From Paenibacillus popilliae ATCC 14706 (GTDB lineage: Bacteria; Bacillota; Bacilli; Paenibacillales; Paenibacillaceae): a stretch of 47,676 nt of DNA. Shown here piece after piece: positions 38,445 to 47,676 of this stretch; positions within the stretch are counted from its first letter, which is position 1, and each line of letters starts with the position of its first letter. A program made the position numbers and the translations under genes. Below the pieces are notes generated by a model. The model was not told the origin of the DNA. It ran no database searches and saw only the letters and a list, made by a program, of their open reading frames with translations. The DNA lies in the NCBI RefSeq assembly GCF_000315235.1, contig NZ_BALG01000038.1, forward strand, positions 1-47,676. The letters run 5' to 3'.

Positions 38445-39455
38445 CTAATGAATATCTTTCTTTTTGAAGCGTCCGCCCTTCACGTCATGAATATTTCCGA
38501 TCGCTAGAAACGCTTGCGGATCCTGCTCCTCGACGATGGACTTCAGCTTCGCTTCCTCCAGCCGGGTAATGACCGTGAAAATAATCTTTTTCTCATCGCC
38601 GGAAAAACCGCCTTCACCGTTCATGTACGTCACCCCGCGACCCAGCCGGCTCATGAGCACATCGCCGATGGCCTTATAGTTCTCGCTAATAATCCATACC
38701 GCTTTGGAATCGTTCAAGCCTTCTACGGTAATATCAATCATTTTGAACGCAATGTAATAGGCAATCAGCGAATACATCGCCCGATCCCAGCCGAATACGA
38801 AGCCTGCACTCGACAGAATGAACAGGTTGAAAAACATGACGATTTCGCCGACAGAAAAAGGCGTCTTTTTATTCAGCAAAATGGCTACGATTTCCGTACC
38901 GTCCAACGAGCCGCCGAAGCGGATCACCAAGCCTACGCCGATTCCTAAAATGATGCCGCCGAATACTGCAGCCAGAAATGTATTCTCCGTGAACGGCTGC
39001 ACAGGATGCAGAAAAGCGGTGCTGAACGACATGACAGCGACGCCAAGCAAGGTTGACAACGCAAACGTTTTTCCAATCTGCTTGTATCCCATGATTAGAA
39101 ACGGAAGGTTGAGAAGAAAGAGAAACACGCCAAGGGGCACAGATGTGACATGGGACAAAATAATGGATATCCCGGTCACCCCTCCGTCGGTAATCTGGTT
39201 GGGAACGAGGAATAATTCCAACCCAACGCCCATCATCACCGAGCCGAGCGTAATGAATATAATCTGGCGCAGCATCTTGGCTAAGCCCATCTTTGTATGC
39301 TGGTAAGACGGCTGCAGCGCCGCAACCGCAGGGTCTATTCCCGGAATGGACGCTGCCAACATGGCGTTGCTATTATGTTCTGTGCCGGCTTGCTTATCGC
39401 TAGTGCATTGCGCTTGCTCTGCAAATCCGAATTGTTCCTTTAGGGGGTCTGTCAT
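38445..39455 (-). CDS. YitT family membrane protein (DUF161/DUF2179)
   Basis: A 336-residue protein with an unusual N-terminal hydrophilic extension of about 60 residues. Five membrane segments follow (about 65-225; GGVTGISIILSHVTSVPLG and FGGSLDGTEIVAILL are family signatures), then a cytoplasmic C-terminal DUF2179 domain (VWIISENYKAIGDVLMSRLGRGVTYMNGEGG). The family is widespread in Firmicutes and its function is not established. The ATG at 39455 has GAGGTG 6 nt upstream; a GTG three codons earlier overlaps that site. Confidence 0.88.
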   Translation of the reverse strand: MTDPLKEQFGFAEQAQCTSDKQAGTEHNSNAMLAASIPGIDPAVAALQPSYQHTKMGLAKMLRQIIFITLGSVMMGVGLELFLVPNQITDGGVTGISIILSHVTSVPLGVFLFLLNLPFLIMGYKQIGKTFALSTLLGVAVMSFSTAFLHPVQPFTENTFLAAVFGGIILGIGVGLVIRFGGSLDGTEIVAILLNKKTPFSVGEIVMFFNLFILSSAGFVFGWDRAMYSLIAYYIAFKMIDITVEGLNDSKAVWIISENYKAIGDVLMSRLGRGVTYMNGEGGFSGDEKKIIFTVITRLEEAKLKSIVEEQDPQAFLAIGNIHDVKGGRFKKKDIH

Positions 39456-39558
39456 CGCATTCACCTCTCTGTTATGTCGTAACTATTATTATATCGGAAT
39501 AGAACACGGTTAAGTTGCGTTTGGTAAAAATTTTTTAATCTCAAGATTACTGGATCAG

Positions 39559-39592
39559 AAAACGGCCTCCTCCCAATAGGGAAGAAAGCCGT
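39559..39592 (-). terminator. Terminator after the sspP gene cluster
   Basis: On the minus strand ACGGC pairs with GCCGT and CTTCCC with GGGAG inside, followed by TTTTC. It lies about 40 bp after the sspP stop. Confidence 0.75.
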
Positions 39593-39633
39593 GAAATCAC
39601 TGCGTATGAAGGCTTGCGATTTTGATAATAAGG

Positions 39634-39786
39634 TCAGCCCTCCGGGTTATTATGGCTTACATGATTGGCGGTCTTAACCTTCTTTGAACCCGACAACGGC
39701 TCTTGAATTCCTTTTCGGCCTTCCGCCTCATGATGGCGGACCGGCTGCTCTGCAGCGGGAACAGGGATTGACTTCGGCTTGCTCAT
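39634..39786 (-). CDS. sspP: Small acid-soluble spore protein P-like (SspP)
   Basis: A 50-residue hydrophilic protein too short for most ORF lists. It starts MSKPKSIPVPAAEQ and contains EPLSGSKKVK, then NHVSHNNPEG. The EPLSGSKKVKxxNH core matches B. subtilis SspP, a minor spore core protein. GGAAAGGA lies about 12 nt before ATG. It is third in a minus-strand cluster with the 54-aa and 123-aa genes, 27 nt after the former, and is followed by a terminator. Expression in the forespore is expected from the family, but no sigma-G box was found. Confidence 0.8.
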   Translation of the reverse strand: MSKPKSIPVPAAEQPVRHHEAEGRKGIQEPLSGSKKVKTANHVSHNNPEG

Positions 39787-39813
39787 TGAGAACCACGTTC
39801 CTTTCCAATGGAT

Positions 39814-39978
39814 TTAATAATGCTCCAGATCGGTAGGCTTGTCATGATTCAACGCATCCTGGTGCCTCCGATCATTGCGATCCTGCTGAATCTGCTGAGC
39901 ATGATGTGAATTGACCGGGGTGGTCTCAAGATCTGCTCTCACGTTGCGCAAATTTTTATCCCGATTTTGCTTGTCCAT
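39814..39978 (-). CDS. 54-residue hydrophilic protein, unknown function
   Basis: A short gene starting MDKQNRDKNLRNVRADL and ending KPTDLEHY, rich in Asp, Asn, Gln, His and Arg. GGAGGG lies 6 nt before ATG and overlaps the end of the upstream gene, whose stop codon is only 2 nt before this start. Composition (charged, amide-rich, no Cys or Trp) and its place between an unknown gene and sspP suggest a spore-associated protein. I recognise no family. Confidence 0.65.
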   Translation of the reverse strand: MDKQNRDKNLRNVRADLETTPVNSHHAQQIQQDRNDRRHQDALNHDKPTDLEHY

Positions 39979-39980
39979 CC

Positions 39981-40352
39981 TTACCCTCCGTTCACCGTCG
40001 TATCGCCATGATGGGTCAGATCATGAAGATGCTGGGCGCATTCATGAATATGTCTCATGTAATCCTGCGCCATCTCCTGCACCGGTTGTATCCGTTCGTC
40101 GATATGCACGCCATCCCGCTCGACATCGATTAGCTTCAAATCAACCTCCCTTGAGTCGACATAGCTGCAGTGGAAGTCGAATGTATAGCTCTGACGCCCG
40201 TCGCTGTCGAAATGAATGAGAAATGCGTGTGGATTCGCCGCATCCGGCAGAACGGTCGCTTTGTTGCCCGGCTCTAATTTGTTCGTCAACGTTTGCTGCC
40301 ATGCAGCCACAAGCTGATGCTGATCCACTTGTACGATATCATTGTCGTTCAT
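39981..40352 (-). CDS. 123-residue soluble protein, unknown function
   Basis: An acidic, His-rich cytoplasmic protein without signal or membrane segment. The middle is beta-like (HAFLIHFDSDGRQSYTFDFHCSYVDSREVDLKLIDVERDG) and the C terminus helical (HIHECAQHLHDLTHHG). GGAGGTG lies 7-8 nt before the ATG at 40352. It is the first gene of a tight cluster with the 54-aa gene and sspP. I do not recognise it. Confidence 0.72.
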   Translation of the reverse strand: MNDNDIVQVDQHQLVAAWQQTLTNKLEPGNKATVLPDAANPHAFLIHFDSDGRQSYTFDFHCSYVDSREVDLKLIDVERDGVHIDERIQPVQEMAQDYMRHIHECAQHLHDLTHHGDTTVNGG

Positions 40353-40365
40353 GACCACACCTCCA

Positions 40366-40665
40366 CTATTCCTTTACAGTGTGCGGCGCGGACCCCGATT
40401 TTATACTCTGGTGGACGTTTTTACTTGCCTTTAACCACTTCCGAATCAGTTTCAAGACACGTCTGTCGCTAATGCGCATCTCCACCAGCTTCATGAGCTT
40501 CTCATGATTGATGTTGTCGAAGTAGCCCTGGATATCGACGTCGACTACCCAATTCCCCTTGCGGTTGCCTGCTTTTCGGATACCTTCGAGCGCTTGCTTC
40601 ACGCTTCGCTTCGGTCGGAATCCGAATGAGGATTCCTGAAAATCCGCTTCAAATATGGGTTGCAC
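40366..40665 (-). pseudogene. ltrA: Fragment of group II intron reverse transcriptase/maturase
   Basis: About 80 of the 99 residues match the reverse transcriptase core: PIFEADFQESSFGFRPKRS (motif RT2 region) and VDVDIQGYFDNINHEKL (motif with the first catalytic Asp), continuing to RKWLKA. The N-terminal part and everything from the YADD motif on, including the maturase domain, are gone. The last 19 residues are unrelated read-through. It cannot be active. Confidence 0.88.
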
Positions 40666-40970
40666 GACTAGTTCTACGCCGGAGGATTCTTCGCTGCCGC
40701 TCCAAGTTCCAAGCAGCTTCCATGGCCTTCGTCTAGTACGCCGAGACTCGGCTTCCTCTTTCCCCTCTTGCGAGGCCTTTTTGACGACGCGGCAGGATTC
40801 ACTTCATGTTACGGCCTGGCAGGTTGCTCGCCCTGTCTCTAATAGGTACTTTTATCGATACGCTTCTACGCACGGATTTCACCGTACGCAGGTATCCAAG
40901 CTACGCGGAGGCTTGGCCCCTCCCGCGACCGGATCTTCACCGGCTAGAGGATGCGTGCTTTGCTGGGCAC
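40366..40970 (-). mobile_element. Degenerate group II intron (class C-like) remnant
   Basis: On the minus strand an intron-like 5' end (GTGCCCAGC at 40970-40962) is followed by about 240 nt of structured RNA with features of group II domain I (for example CGGTGAAGATCCGGTC and GGTGAAATCCGTGCG). It is fused to an internal piece of the intron-encoded protein. The 3' half of the intron, including domains V and VI, is missing. It sits about 10 nt past the T-run of the tRNA-Ser terminator, the preferred target type of class C introns. Confidence 0.7.
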
Positions 40971-40980
40971 GCGTATACGC

Positions 40981-41011
40981 AAAAAAGCCTTTGCCGCGTC
41001 GGCAAAGGCTT
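40981..41011 (-). terminator. Terminator of tRNA-Ser
   Basis: On the minus strand AAGCCTTTGCC pairs with GGCAAAGGCTT and is followed by TTTTT. It lies 18 nt after the tRNA CCA end. Confidence 0.88.
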
Positions 41012-41028
41012 CATTATCGTCGCTATAA

Positions 41029-41117
41029 TGGCGGAGAGGGTGGGATTCGAACCCACGTGGGCTTGCACCCTAACGGTTTTCAAGACCGCCCCGTTATGAC
41101 CGCTTCGGTACCTCTCC
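41029..41117 (-). tRNA. tRNA-Ser (anticodon UGA)
   Basis: The cloverleaf is complete on the minus strand: acceptor GGAGAGG/CCTCTCC with discriminator G and an encoded CCA, anticodon loop CTTGAAA giving UGA, a long variable arm typical of serine tRNA, and the T arm GGGTTCGAATCCC. It follows serS, as in B. subtilis. Confidence 0.97.
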
Positions 41118-41196
41118 ATTGGTTAACTGTCCGATTCAAGTCGAACATCCTGTATTATAGCATGATTGAATTTTTCACGCAAGTGCATGTATTTGG

Positions 41197-42486
<1,290 letters not shown>

Positions 42487-42561
42487 CTACTCATGCAGAA
42501 AGGGCTGTTGCCCCTTCTTCGAAGCAAGGAGCACCGATTCTGCCTCTATGACTGATTCATG

Positions 42562-42611
42562 AAAAACACCTTGCCCTGTTCCTTGAAGAAATCGAAGTAA
42601 AGGTGTTTTTT
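42562..42611 (-). terminator. Terminator of pdxT
   Basis: On the minus strand AAAAACACCTT pairs with AAGGTGTTTTT. It separates pdxST from serS. Confidence 0.85.
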
Positions 42612-42626
42612 CATTACGTTCTATCT

Positions 42627-43220
42627 TTATCCTAATGCAATTCCACTCTGCTTAACCATATCGGCAAAATAACGATGAAGATGAACACCATCCGTCAGTT
42701 CCGGATGGAAAGAGCAGGCCAACAAATGGCCTTGTCTGGCAACGACAATCTCCTCGTTCATTCTGCATAGCACGTCCACACCGGGGCCGGCTTCCATAAT
42801 AAGGGGAGCACGGATGAATACCGATCGTACCGGCTCATCCACCCCGATAATGTCCAGGTCGGTCTCGAAGCTCTCGCGCTGCCGTCCGAACGCATTGCGG
42901 CACACCGTGATGTCCATAAGCGCCAGATGCGGTTCTTCAGCCCCGCCCTGTCCGATGATCCGCTTGGCCAACACGATGAGTCCGGCGCATGTGCCGAAGA
43001 TAGGCTTACCTTGGGTGACAAAAGCCCCGATCTCCTCCACGAAGCCGTATTTGCGTATCAGCTTCCCGATCGTCGTGCTCTCTCCGCCGGGAATAATCAA
43101 ACCATTCACTTCATGCAACTGTTCGGGATGCTTGACGGCTAACCCGGTAACACCGATGGCTTCCAGGCTTCGCATATGCTCCCTGACGGCCCCTTGTAGG
43201 GCCAACACCCCGATAATCAT
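42627..43220 (-). CDS. pdxT: Pyridoxal 5'-phosphate synthase glutaminase subunit PdxT
   Basis: A 197-residue class I glutaminase that feeds ammonia to PdxS. The motifs are all present: NGLIIPGGESTTIGK, the nucleophile Cys in FGTCAGLIVLA, RNAFGRQRESFE, and the His-Glu pair in SFHPELTDG. It lies 17 nt after pdxS in one operon, as in nearly all Gram-positive bacteria with this pathway. AAGGGAAC precedes ATG. Confidence 0.97.
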   Translation of the reverse strand: MIIGVLALQGAVREHMRSLEAIGVTGLAVKHPEQLHEVNGLIIPGGESTTIGKLIRKYGFVEEIGAFVTQGKPIFGTCAGLIVLAKRIIGQGGAEEPHLALMDITVCRNAFGRQRESFETDLDIIGVDEPVRSVFIRAPLIMEAGPGVDVLCRMNEEIVVARQGHLLACSFHPELTDGVHLHRYFADMVKQSGIALG

Positions 43221-43237
43221 TCCTGTTCCCTTCCTTC

Positions 43238-44119
43238 TTACCAGCCGCGATCCTGCATGCGCTCCGATGGCGCCAGCTTGGAGATCTCGATCCCCTTCAT
43301 CGGCGTGCCCAGGTTCTTCGATACTTCCGCGATCAGCGTGAAGTTTTCAAAGTGGGTTGTCGCTTCCACGATAGCGCGCGCGAATTTCTCTGGGCTGTCG
43401 GATTTGAAGATGCCGGAGCCTACGAAGACACCGTCTGCGCCGAGATGCATCATCAGAGCCGCGTCAGCCGGCGTAGCGACGCCGCCCGCCGCGAAGTTGA
43501 CGACCGGCAGCTTGCCGTTCTCATGCACCTCAAATAGCAGATCGTAAGACACTCCCAAATTTTTCGCTTCCGCATACAACTCGTCCTTCGACAAATTTTG
43601 GACTTTGCGAATCTGACTGTTAATCAAGCGCATATGGCGTACGGCTTCCACGATGTTCCCCGTTCCCGGCTCACCCTTCGTGCGAATCATGGCTGCCCCT
43701 TCGCGGATGCGGCGCAGCGCTTCGCCCAAATCCTTAGCTCCGCAGACAAAAGGCACCGTGAACGCGTGCTTGTCAATGTGATACACTTCATCCGCTGGAG
43801 TCAATACCTCGGATTCGTCAATATAGTCAGCGCCAAGCGCTTCCAACACTTTGGCTTCTACGTAATGGCCAATGCGGGCCTTTGCCATAACAGGGATAGA
43901 GACAACCATCATGACTTCCTCTACAATGGTAGGATCCGCCATTCGTGCGACGCCGCCTGCGGCGCGGATGTCCGATGGCACGCGCTCCAGCGCCATGACT
44001 GCCGTAGCGCCGGCCGCTTCCGCAATCTTTGCTTGCTCCGCGTTCATGACGTCCATAATGACGCCGCCTTTCTGCATTTCTGCCATACCACGTTTAACAC
44101 GAGCTGTACCTGTCTCCAC
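43238..44119 (-). CDS. pdxS: Pyridoxal 5'-phosphate synthase subunit PdxS
   Basis: A 293-residue (beta/alpha)8 enzyme that builds vitamin B6 from ribose 5-phosphate, glyceraldehyde 3-phosphate and ammonia. It begins [23 protein letters not shown] and contains [30 protein letters not shown] and [17 protein letters not shown] placed the start at the GTG at 44119 (GGAGG 8 nt upstream, normal length). The frame continues upstream to 44284 but crosses the promoter. It forms an operon with pdxT. Confidence 0.97.
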   Translation of the reverse strand: METGTARVKRGMAEMQKGGVIMDVMNAEQAKIAEAAGATAVMALERVPSDIRAAGGVARMADPTIVEEVMMVVSIPVMAKARIGHYVEAKVLEALGADYIDESEVLTPADEVYHIDKHAFTVPFVCGAKDLGEALRRIREGAAMIRTKGEPGTGNIVEAVRHMRLINSQIRKVQNLSKDELYAEAKNLGVSYDLLFEVHENGKLPVVNFAAGGVATPADAALMMHLGADGVFVGSGIFKSDSPEKFARAIVEATTHFENFTLIAEVSKNLGTPMKGIEISKLAPSERMQDRGW

Positions 44120-44218
44120 AATACCTGCCTCCCGCCATTTTCTAACGTTGATGCCCGGAGGATTCTTCAGCATTACGTGCTGCAGCCTATCGGGCGAACC
44201 GTAATGGTCTATCCACTT

Positions 44219-44248
44219 ATTGTACATGATAGAACAAGGAATACTCAA
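44219..44248 (-). promoter_or_regulatory. Probable pdxST promoter
   Basis: On the minus strand TTGAGT (44243-44248), an 18-nt spacer and TACAAT (44219-44224). The leader would be about 95 nt long. Confidence 0.55.
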
Positions 44249-44293
44249 CCGGTTCCGTCGGTATTGCCTGGCCGGAACGGCCAAAACCGTCCT

Positions 44294-45703
44294 TTAGAAC
44301 AAATTTCTGATGGATTGGAACAAATCAACGAAAAAATCCCCGATGGCCCGGAAAAATAACCGCCACCAGCTACCTTTTTCCACCTCTTCCGAGGCAATCA
44401 GATTCACGGTCTTCTTCTGCTCCAAGTCGTTGTCTTTGTACGTGAACGTAATCGTTCCCATTTTCTGCCCGTTCTTAATCGGCGCGACCAGTTCGTTGGC
44501 CGGAGTAAGCATCTGATCATGCGTAATTTTTCCTTCCGTTGTGGCCCCCTTCGCCACGACGAAATTTACGCCAGTCTCGGGCACAACAGGCACCTCAGTC
44601 GAGACGCCCTTCTTAATCGGAGCCGCTGCGATGCCATCCACCGCCTGCTTCGGAGCCACCACGGTCTGAACTTCAAAGTTGTTGAATCCATGATCAAGCA
44701 GCTTGGCGGTCTCTACGAACCGTTTTCCTTTGTCTTGGATATCGGTGCCCATGACGACAGAGATGAGGCGCATGCCATCTCGTTCCGCCGTGCCAGCGAA
44801 GCAATTCCCGGCTTCATCCGTATAGCCCGTCTTCATCCCGTCCAGGCCCGGATACGCGTACCGCTTGAAGTTCGGAATATCTTTGTTCGCTTCCAGCATC
44901 CAGTTCAGATTTTGAATCGGCGTCTCGTCACGCTCGCGGAACTTATATTCCTGGATCGTCGTGAAGTCCCGGAATTCTGGATGCTTGATCACAATGGCCC
45001 GCACGAGCTTCGCTACGTCCATGGCGGACATGACTGTCTCATCCGTGCCTTCCGGACGGAACTTCTCCGGCATATCCTCCCGGCCCAACCCGGTCGAATT
45101 GATGAAGTGCGCCGTCGTCATGCCCAGCTTCTTCGCCGTTTCGTTCATCAAGTTAGTGAACTCTTTCTCTGTTCCCGCGATCCGCTCAGCAAGCGCCACC
45201 GTGGCATCATTTGCCGATCCGATCGCCATCGCGATATATAGATCCCGAACCGTATGCTTATCCCCTTCCGCGAGGAAGATGCGCGAGCCCTCGGTCAGAG
45301 ACGCATGCTCGGATGTCGTTACCTCTTCATCCCATGACAATTCCCCGTTCTGCACCTTCTCCATGACGATATACTCCGTCATCATCTTGGTCATGCTGGC
45401 CGGAGGCTTCGGGATGTTCGAATCAATATTTACAAGCACTTGTCCTGTGCTAGCTTCCATTAGAATGGCCGATGTTACTTCCAAGTTAAGCGAATCCTTG
45501 GTTGCCTTCCCCACAGACGCAGACTCGCCCTTATTCGCTTCGGCCTCCCCTTTCTCTGCCGTCTGTGCAGCAACTTCGGCAGCGACCATGCCAGCCGAAG
45601 GAAGTAGCGTGTAGGTAATTATCTGGCAAGCTATTGCATAAGCCACGATGCGTTTCCACTTGCCGTTTCTTGTCGCTTCTTGTAGTTTCAACACTATCGT
45701 CAT
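44294..45703 (-). CDS. dacA: D-alanyl-D-alanine carboxypeptidase DacA (PBP5)
   Basis: A 469-residue low-molecular-weight penicillin-binding protein that trims the terminal D-Ala from wall peptides. It has a signal peptide (about 16-45), the active Ser in PPASMTKMMTEY, the SAN motif in IGSANDATVAL, the KTG motif in GMKTGYTDEAG, a C-terminal beta domain (PBP5_C) and an amphipathic membrane-binding helix (WWRLFFRAIGDFFVDLFQ). AGGAG abuts the ATG at 45703; a GTG three codons later (45694) has better spacing. guaB lies upstream, as in B. subtilis. Confidence 0.95.
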   Translation of the reverse strand: MTIVLKLQEATRNGKWKRIVAYAIACQIITYTLLPSAGMVAAEVAAQTAEKGEAEANKGESASVGKATKDSLNLEVTSAILMEASTGQVLVNIDSNIPKPPASMTKMMTEYIVMEKVQNGELSWDEEVTTSEHASLTEGSRIFLAEGDKHTVRDLYIAMAIGSANDATVALAERIAGTEKEFTNLMNETAKKLGMTTAHFINSTGLGREDMPEKFRPEGTDETVMSAMDVAKLVRAIVIKHPEFRDFTTIQEYKFRERDETPIQNLNWMLEANKDIPNFKRYAYPGLDGMKTGYTDEAGNCFAGTAERDGMRLISVVMGTDIQDKGKRFVETAKLLDHGFNNFEVQTVVAPKQAVDGIAAAPIKKGVSTEVPVVPETGVNFVVAKGATTEGKITHDQMLTPANELVAPIKNGQKMGTITFTYKDNDLEQKKTVNLIASEEVEKGSWWRLFFRAIGDFFVDLFQSIRNLF

Positions 45704-45751
45704 CTCCTCTCCCATTGAATCCATATGTTATTCTATCACAGCGGAACAGGC

Positions 45752-45783
45752 AAAAAAAAGGCATGGGTACTGCACCCTGCCTT
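45752..45783 (-). terminator. Terminator of guaB
   Basis: On the minus strand AAGGCAGGGT pairs with ACCCATGCCTT around a short loop, followed by a run of eight T's. Confidence 0.88.
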
Positions 45784-45813
45784 CTTTTATCGATAAAACG
45801 GGATATTAATATT

Positions 45814-47292
<1,479 letters not shown>

Positions 47293-47307
47293 TTATTGTA
47301 AAGTTGC

Positions 47308-47350
47308 AATCAGCGGACAAACCCAGTAATGACGGGCTTGTCCGCTGATT
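47308..47350 (-). promoter_or_regulatory. Strong hairpin in the guaB leader
   Basis: On the minus strand AATCAGCGGACAAGCCC pairs along its whole 17-nt length with GGGTTTGTCCGCTGATT (one G-U pair) across a 9-nt loop. It ends 11 nt before the GGGAGG ribosome binding site. It lacks a T-run (GCAACTTTACAA follows), so it is not a standard terminator. I recognise no known riboswitch core in it. Confidence 0.75.
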
Positions 47351-47380
47351 GGAATATTCTCTCTCAAGATATTAATTGCA

Positions 47381-47409
47381 ATCTTAGCAAAGCGCCTTAC
47401 CCCTGTCAA
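47381..47409 (-). promoter_or_regulatory. guaB promoter (sigma-A)
   Basis: On the minus strand TTGACA (47404-47409), a 17-nt spacer and TAAGAT (47381-47386). The transcript would start near 47374, giving a leader of about 97 nt that includes the hairpin. Upstream, 47410-47601, I see no gene, only a short TCACC/GGTGA palindrome. Confidence 0.8.
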
Positions 47410-47601
47410 GGATAGGTTGAAGGAATCCGGCTTTGACCCTGAACTATGAAGCGCTCGATAGGATAACCTTTCACCTAAGGTGACCCTTCCAGCTGATTCT
47501 ATGCGTTAGGTGCATTCCGATGCAGTGGATGGATTTTCTTAATCATAGTACAGGGATTTCCTCCACACTCATCCGTTCACTTCGTTCTCTCCCCATATAG
47601 A

Positions 47602-47629
47602 AAAAAACCACCGACGAAAGTCAGTGGTC
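47602..47629 (-). terminator. rRNA operon terminator
   Basis: On the minus strand ACCACTGAC pairs with GTCGGTGGT around TTTC, followed by seven T's, 9 nt after the 5S end. Confidence 0.9.
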
Positions 47630-47637
47630 TCTGTCTG

Positions 47638-47676
47638 CTTGGCAGCGTCCTACTCTCCCAGGACCCTGCGGTCCAA
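47638..47676 (-). rRNA. rrf: 5S ribosomal RNA, 3' end (partial)
   Basis: The minus strand reads GGGAGAGTAGGACGCTGCC, the conserved 3' third of 5S rRNA, ending in AAGC just before the operon terminator. The gene continues past the right edge. It belongs to the rRNA operon upstream of guaB, corresponding to rrnO in B. subtilis. Confidence 0.95.

Overview
The window looks like chromosomal DNA from a spore-forming, motile member of the Firmicutes, most likely Paenibacillus or a close relative. This rests on gene order and protein sequence, with no database search. Supporting signs are sporulation genes (bofA, spo0F, an sspP-like gene, two PAS histidine kinases resembling Spo0F-feeding kinases), a bacillithiol-linked YtxJ protein, a Bacillus-type long SRP RNA, strong purine-rich ribosome binding sites with many GTG/TTG starts, and a moderately high G+C content. 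The window is bracketed by two ribosomal RNA operons in the same leftward orientation: the 3' end of a 5S gene at the right edge and the 5' end of a 16S gene at the left edge.

Right part (about 47.6 to 41.0 kb, minus strand): guaB, dacA, pdxS-pdxT, serS and tRNA-Ser(UGA), the conserved origin-proximal order of Bacillus. A decayed group II intron sits just after the tRNA terminator. It is followed by a cluster of three small genes (a 123-aa unknown, a 54-aa unknown and sspP), a YitT-family membrane protein, and a broken lipoprotein gene.

Middle part (about 37.8 to 20 kb): tadA (plus strand, preceded by DnaA-box-like repeats), a large membrane PAS kinase, motA-motB behind a textbook sigma-D promoter, a GNAT acetyltransferase, a two-domain rhodanese, ytxJ, exodeoxyribonuclease III, a DUF4097 protein, a small secreted coiled-coil protein, an NlpC/P60 hydrolase under a c-di-AMP (ydaO-type) riboswitch, an M1 peptidase paired with a membrane protein, ywhD, and a class A penicillin-binding protein behind a sigma-G-like promoter.

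Left-middle part (about 20 to 5.9 kb, minus strand): speE-speB, ywiB, argS, rpoE, pyrG, spo0F, fba, murA (murZ type), rho and rpmE. This is the block found in B. subtilis far from guaB-serS, on the other side of the origin. A cytoplasmic-looking subtilisin lies in it on the plus strand. pyrG has the GGGC start and leader hairpin of CTP-sensing reiterative transcription.

Left part (about 5.8 kb to 1, minus strand): SRP RNA, a soluble PAS kinase, dnaX, ebfC, recR, yaaL and bofA, then tandem rRNA promoters and 16S. In B. subtilis tadA is adjacent to the SRP RNA. Here a roughly 31-kb block separates them and tadA is flipped.

Most of the window is ordinary housekeeping sequence. I did not find a clear new multi-gene system. 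The points most worth checking are the DnaA-box cluster before tadA, the guaB leader hairpin, the 37-codon open frame that starts almost at the speE transcription start, the small-gene cluster beside sspP, and the rearranged gene order.
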